DNA from: Acholoe squamosa
Taxonomy: Eukaryota > Annelida > Polychaeta > Phyllodocida > Polynoidae
DNA: 64,000 nucleotides
Assembly (NCBI GenBank): GCA_949317995.1
Contig: OX439039.1
Location: 18,901,282 to 18,965,281, forward strand
Direction: 5' to 3'
Below are positions 58,500 to 64,000 of this stretch, one piece after another. Position 1 is the stretch's first letter, and the number at the start of each line of letters is the position of its first letter. The notes beneath the pieces are model-generated. The model was not told where the DNA came from. It searched no databases and was given only the letters and a program-made list of their open reading frames with translations. Position numbers and translations under genes: made by a program.

Positions 58500-60857
58500 G
58501 TCATCATTATATTCCAAGTGCTTGTATCATACTCACTATCTCAAGATTCCAGGCAATATTGTATGCGTACATATTCTGAAATAGAAGGGCTTATGTGATG
58601 GTCAGATGAGGGATGAGTGAGGGTAAATAGAGCATCCATCACAACAATGAGGAGTCTAGTCACAATGCAGTATGTGGGGTGATTTAGTGAAGGATGTGCA
58701 CCAGTCTGAGAACCAATGAAATCACAAACTCAATATTATTTAGCAACACTTTATTTTATTGAAAGCCCTATATCTTGGCTAGTTAGAAAGGTTGATTCAA
58801 GTCACCAACTCCTAATGCTTCAGTTTTTATAGTCTATGGGGTAAAACCATAATTCTTTACCCTCACATATGTAACATTTTTAAACAAACAGTCATAAAAG
58901 CTGTTAAATATCATCTTATGTAAATCAGATTTCATGTCCGAAATGTAACAATACATGCCTTAAGGTGTAGCAAAAATGAAATCCCTGCACCAAGAACTTT
59001 TTATTACAGCTCATCGATAAATATGGAGATCAGTGAAAGTTTTAAATATGTAGTCTAGCATTCTTAACTTTTCCCTCATACATTTAAAAATAACTAGATT
59101 TTTATGAAAAACACACTCTATTATCTAGAGTGTCCCTACTTTCAAAAGATGTCACTATTTTCCAACAACATATATACATTCTGGTCCAGATCTCCAAGGG
59201 CACTTCTAAATAACAAAGAAAATAAAATGGTTACATATGTGAGGATTTGGATAAAGCAATACTTTTAAACATCACAGATCATCTGCATCACTATTTCTTG
59301 TAAATGACTTGTTAAATTAGTAGTTCAAATTAGTAGTCTAACACATTAGACTATATTATGGGTCATTTCCATCTCATTTTGAGTGCATGCCATCCTTATT
59401 GGGCAGCCTGTCCTCCTCAGAAACTTGCAGACTGCAAAAGATTGAATACAATTGTTGAACAACTAAGGTGAGTAATATCAAGCAATTATGCTCTAATAAT
59501 TACAGTTGATCAATCAGCAATGAGAGGTAGGACCAAAAAATTGTGTATAGAAAGAACCCCATAAATACTGAGTGGCAGTGTAGCCTTACCCTAGAATATA
59601 GCAACCATAAAAGATTTTTGAAAAAAAAATTTCAGGATTGTTACATTCACTACTATTTTAGTTTGGGGAACCATATGAGCATCTAATGGTGAATTATGTA
59701 TAGTCTGGGTGGGTCTGAAGTACACATTGTAACCGAAATTAACGAAACCTCACATACGTAACAAAATGCTGAGGAGGGGGGGGGGGTAAAAGGAATACTG
59801 CTGGCAAAGTACATACCAAAAGAGAGGTTATATGTGCTGAAATGATTGGTTGTAGGTCTAGGAGTAAATAAAGAATGGTAAGAGCAGGTAATCTCGCAAA
59901 ATAATGCACTTTTGGGGTGTGGGAGGTAAAAATATTGAAAAATAATCAACACTTCTCACCCCAGACAGGCTGGGGTGTCATTTCAAAATATCCAAACTGG
60001 ACCTAATGAACCCTAGCAGTAAAGGTAGGCCCTAATTTTACCAAATAACAATGATTTGGGGATAAATATACAGCAGAAATAGCTCAGGAAGGGCAATTTC
60101 CATTCCCCAGTGAAAACATTATGTATGTGAGGAAAATCAAGCCTTAAAGAGTATGGGGCTTCCTGGCCAAAATAAATTGCATTACCAAGCTGAGCTATGG
60201 CCAGTCTATGGCTTGGTACTTTCAATCAGAGGGAAATATAACCCAAAATACATCATTTCCATGCAATCAAAGACAATTCCAGACCCTCACATATATAACA
60301 CACACTATTTCATGAGAATTTAATTGAAATTCCTTACCTTTTTGAGAAATTTCTGTGTAAACAGAGCTGCAAAATCACAGAAGACTCTGCGCTTAGCTAA
60401 TTTGAGATCCTCTGAGTGACTTCCAGTTATCGGTCATTTCTGCCAGGGCAACTGGAAACATTTCCTTTCTCCTCCACATATTTTCTTATGAATACAGGAT
60501 TTCCACACCGATACCAAAAGACCCCTTCTGTGGCCTTACTATGCAGACTTGAGCCATGATTTTTGTTTTAATCATTCAATTCATATACATACTACACTAG
60601 AATAGACTAGAAATAAAGAATTATTTATTTAGATAGCCTACAGACATATAAAAGTGTACCTCACATACATAACGTTTTCCGGAGTTGAATTTTGGTTTAT
60701 GAGACCTAGCTTGTATCTGCAGCAAACCAGTACTTTCATTTATTTACCATCAAAACCCCCCTAAGGACCCTGCTCAACACAGGTAATAAGAACAGTGAGG
60801 ATACTATTTCAACATGGAAGTTTAAGGCATAAAAAACAGTGTTACGATATTATAACA
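58500..60857. repeat. Region with six CCTCACATAYRTAAC boxes
   Basis: The 15-bp box occurs at 58861-58875 (+), 59230-59244 (-), 59748-59762 (+), 60118-60132 (-, one-base variant), 60285-60299 (+) and 60659-60673 (+). Three neighbouring pairs start 369-374 bp apart. The first two pairs are inverted, as if terminal repeats of 384-385 bp units, but the sequence between boxes is not obviously shared. No gene frame lies here. The G run at 59777-59788 is a separate low-complexity item. Confidence 0.55.
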
Positions 60858-61473
60858 CATGTGTGAAAGACAGTTGAGGTAGGGACATGGCTAAAGTAAT
60901 TTTGATAGATAGCTGTGACCTCTCACCAAAGGCAAAATAGGTTTATCACACTCTAACACCTAACAATATATAGGTGGGAATGATGGAAAATTGGACAAAA
61001 AAAATGCATTTTTGGTGTATTGTCCAACTTCGAGCCTCCATTACTCGTCAAATTATAAGCTGATATACATAAATTTGCCCTCTACTTAAAGCTCCAGATG
61101 TTTTCTATCAGATGTGACTAAAATAATGAAGAATAGTGGTCTACATTTTTTACTGCAGCTCCCCAAAGCTAAAATCCTCTCAAAATAGGCCCAAACATTG
61201 CTCAGTGGATCTGCCCATGCAGTGATGCCCCTGCCATGCATGTATGCTTGGGGTAGATTCACCAGCTACGGACGTTCATTTGCACTTTAAAAGTGATACA
61301 TTTCTCATGGCATATTGTACAGACTTGGATATGTCCATTTTGTATTCAAATGGCACCAGTGCAAACCAATGTTCATACATGTGATAGTCATGTAATTTTT
61401 ACTGGTTCTATGTATTTGTGTTAGGAAAAACAATGTTCAAAGTTTGGGAACCCAAACATGATAATTTCACCTA

Positions 61474-62147
61474 GAGACGGACAGGTACTGATTGTCATGC
61501 ACCTAGAGTCGGACAAATGGCCTGTGTTGTAAAATAACCTGATATTTTACCTTATATTTCAACAGGGATAATAGAAAACGGAGTGAGTCATTTTCAACAG
61601 AAGTAAGCTTTAGCATAGTATCCAAGTCTGGACAAGCAGCTCATTTGATTCGTACTTTAGAAACTACCTTGGTAGTATAATACGGCCATACTTCAGCACA
61701 TGGGTGCCCTCTAGTGCATAGCACATTCATTATTTACTATTGCCTATACATTGTATATGGCGTCCGAGTTTTATTAAAATGGTGTCCAAGTTAAGTTGAA
61801 AATGTAGAGGATATTAAAATTGGATGTGTGGGCAAAAACAACCCTGTTGTCGTACATTTCTTTTGAATGAAAAGAAGGTGGGGGTATGTATGCTGTTACA
61901 TGTGTAGGTAGTTAAAGTCTAACTGTCCCACCAATTACATAGCAAGCTGTTCATATAAAGGGCCTTTTTCTCATTCATCTGAAGGATTTCAACTTCCAAT
62001 TCGTAAGATACATAACATGTTTGCAGTGTCAAAAGTCTATGAGGCGAGCAATTTTACCATTTCCAATGAGTTAGAACTGCCAAAATGATTAACTTGATTG
62101 TGCAATTCTTGGCTGTAGGTGTCCGACTTAATGTATGTGTCCGTCTC
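61474..62147. repeat. Inverted pair of GAGACGGACA/GAGTCGGACA boxes bracketing 674 bp
   Basis: The left side has GAGACGGACA (61474-61483) and GAGTCGGACA (61506-61515). The right side has the same two words inverted in mirror order (AAGTCGGACA and GAGACGGACA on the minus strand, at 62120-62129 and 62138-62147). They may be the ends of an otherwise unrecognised element. The interior is anonymous, apart from the CTCF-like core at 61704-61717. Confidence 0.4.
61704..61717 (-). promoter_or_regulatory. CTCF-like core motif
   Basis: On the minus strand GCACTAGAGGGCAC matches 13 of 14 positions of the CTCF core. Under equal base frequencies about one match of 13 or better is expected by chance in a window this size, so this is weak alone. 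Confidence 0.35.
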
Positions 62148-63560
62148 ATGGTTAATCTACCCTACTACTGAGACTGTAAACCAAGTAACCGTAGATAATT
62201 ATAACCCACAATATGTGACATGATCTGCGAAAAGGGCCCTTAGTGCAAGGTGCATTAAGGTCCCTATTCCAGTATTGTCCTATCACCTCCAAATGCTTGT
62301 CTAGTAAAATCCCACAAGCATCTTGCCTGGGCATTTTCTTATGATGCCCTCATTTCATGATGGCAAGTTGTTTGATACCAGTACACCATATAAATCTTCC
62401 TGGAGTGTTTCACTAGAAAGGGGCTGGTATGGGCTGGTATGATATGTCATTATGGCCTTATGTTTACGTTAAAGGGTTAAGATCAATTTCCACATAACAT
62501 TATACTACCACTGCTAACACGTGATTATCAGACGCCTCTCAGCCTGTCAAACCTTCCGGCTGTACCTGTGCCGTCATGAAGAGTGCATCCATCAGTCACG
62601 TGATGACGTGATGACGTACATGTCACGGTCCATTGAATTTAATCAGGCTTAAGGTCATGGTGCAGTACAAGAAGCCGCAGATTGGTGTCGCTCCAGTCGA
62701 CTGTTGTACTCAATTACATCAAGGATATATACTTCAGCACGATCTGGGCAGCCTGTGGACTACGCCAATTATTCCAAAAACTACCACAGATGACTAAGGT
62801 CACTTTGCAGCATTGAAGACTTTCTTTTCGAGGTATAATGTATATGATAAATATAATACTGCTTTTTGGGTCAGTTTCTTTTGATACAAGTCTGATATGT
62901 GATGCATTACCTATATATGTGGGGAGCTTGATGTGGGGAAAATAAATGAGGCAAAATATGTATGATCAAATAAGCTTCACGTTAGAATGTAATGGGGGGG
63001 GGTTGCTATCGAGAAGTCTTGCGAGCACTTCATTGGTGCATCATGACGACCCCTGCATCAGCGGCCCTGAAAGGGCAAAATGTAAAAAAAGGACTATGTG
63101 CTAGAATTACCTGATATGACAGACGACCAATGTTTGTATCTGATGTCATTCCAAGAGTATATCAAGACTGAAGATGCATGATTATACTTCATTTCAACCG
63201 TGTGAACATTAGAAAGCGCCACCCTCATTTGTTCAGTTTCCTTTTCTTTCGGGTTTCTTTCCTTGAACCAATATTACTTTTGACTCCGGTGAAAATGTCA
63301 CATATTTCTCCTATCCTGGAAGAGCGGAGGAAGTCGGCCATCGACCACAGACCGATACATCTCGTTGATTGGTGAAGTCAATGCTTGTGAGTGGAGGTGC
63401 AGGGGCCATGGGAATCTCCCCCCTGGGATGGAGCTAACTGCAGTTCTGGGGTAGGGCCCCTAGTCAAAACAAAGTCATAAATCTAAAAGGGGAAAAAACT
63501 TCCAGCTTGAGACGTTCTGCACCGCTATATGTGCTATTGGGATCCTGGAAGATAACAGTG
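62148..63560. other. Anonymous stretch with a CRE/E-box cluster
   Basis: No gene recognised. 62597-62618 reads as CACGTGATGACGTGATGACG followed by TA, combining an E-box with two CRE-type half-sites. TTAAAGGGTTAAG near 62470 is an end-type word of the CTTAACCC element. A G run lies near 62993. Frames of 60-65 codons are without content. Confidence 0.5.
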
Positions 63561-63864
63561 CACTGAAAACATGGAAGATCCGAAACTAGTCAGCGGTGCC
63601 CACTTTAGGTCCTCAAGTTGACGATACCTAAAACTACAGCTTTAGGTAGTCAAAATGATGACTTTAGGTCGTCATCCTGATGACCTGAGTCATCAGGATG
63701 ACAATACTGACAGTACAGAGTCGTCATATTGATGACTCAGGTCGTCAGGATGACGACTTAAAGTCGTCAATTTGACTACCTAAAGTTGTAGTTTTAGGTA
63801 TCGTCAACTTAAGGACCTAAAGTGGGCACCGCTGACTAGTTTCAGAACTTCTAGGTTTTCAGTG
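63561..63864. mobile_element. 304-bp foldback element
   Basis: The two halves are near-complementary along most of their length. The outer ends are CACTGAAAAC and GTTTTCAGTG. Inside, GAAACTAGTCAGCGGTGCCC (from about 63582) pairs with the segment ending CACCGCTGACTAGTTTC (about 63843). The arms continue through TAGGTAGTCAAA and TTTGACTACCTA to a core of TCATCCTGATGAC-type words. As RNA it would form a single long hairpin. It is a foldback MITE by structure, with no coding capacity and no clear target duplication. Confidence 0.75.
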
Positions 63865-64000
63865 TGGCAAATTGTCACTCTTTTGAATTAACCTCATGGA
63901 AGTACAGATGGTCGCCTTGTTAAAAGAATGCACTCTGCATTGTACAGTACCATTGTAATATTTCAACCCAATGCTGTATATGATCATCTGTCTTATCATC
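63865..64000. other. Window end, anonymous
   Basis: The last 136 bases show nothing recognisable. Confidence 0.7.

Overview
The window reads as non-coding nuclear DNA from an animal, most likely a marine invertebrate. I found no protein-coding gene, rRNA gene or intact tRNA gene that I can support. Open frames are short, lack recognisable domains, and the longest lie inside tandem repeats or low-complexity tracts, where an open frame carries no information. The lineage guess rests on the repeats. Short elements ending in an ACTC/GTGA simple-repeat tail next to the words TTTAACGCC and GTGAGTGAGTGAG resemble families I associate with molluscs and other lophotrochozoans. An amphioxus-like genome is not excluded, and I cannot name a species.

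Layout. 1-2266 is anonymous sequence. 2269-3433 is a 1.17 kb DNA-transposon-like element with terminal inverted repeats and TA flanks. 5059-8103 is the most striking object: a nearly perfect A-B-A-B-A tandem array (1288 bp period) that ends in matching inverted termini and is flanked by the same 4 bases, ATAC. 9418-9885 is an element built almost entirely of ATCGGG/CCCGAT words. A (TA)n tract at about 10540-10600 precedes a 1.8 kb minisatellite (10809-12615). 16706-16930 is a small transposon-like element carrying three 33-bp palindromic units. From 17 to 34 kb the DNA is mostly anonymous, with purine/pyrimidine tracts, a nuclear-receptor-like triple half-site (18636-18662) and a few GC-rich islands.

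From 34 to 64 kb small repeats are dense. They include a cluster of GGTCCAATTTAGGCAAC words, three copies of a 183-bp SINE-like element (two with 13-15 bp target duplications), a Harbinger-like MITE with TAA duplications, a foldback at 47630-47864, two copies of a composite repeat with a tRNA-like module, a 22-bp minisatellite, six dispersed 15-bp boxes at 58.8-60.7 kb, and a large foldback at 63561-63864.

Overlaid on this are recurrent short words that no element explains. The palindrome GAGC-W-GCTC occurs at least ten times, often in pairs about 32 bp apart. Several CpG-rich patches combine TGACG, CACGTGA and CCGGAAGT. A few CTCF-like cores occur. The simplest reading is an intergenic or long intronic region containing candidate cis-regulatory elements and many non-autonomous mobile elements. 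No genes are present to place in a pathway.
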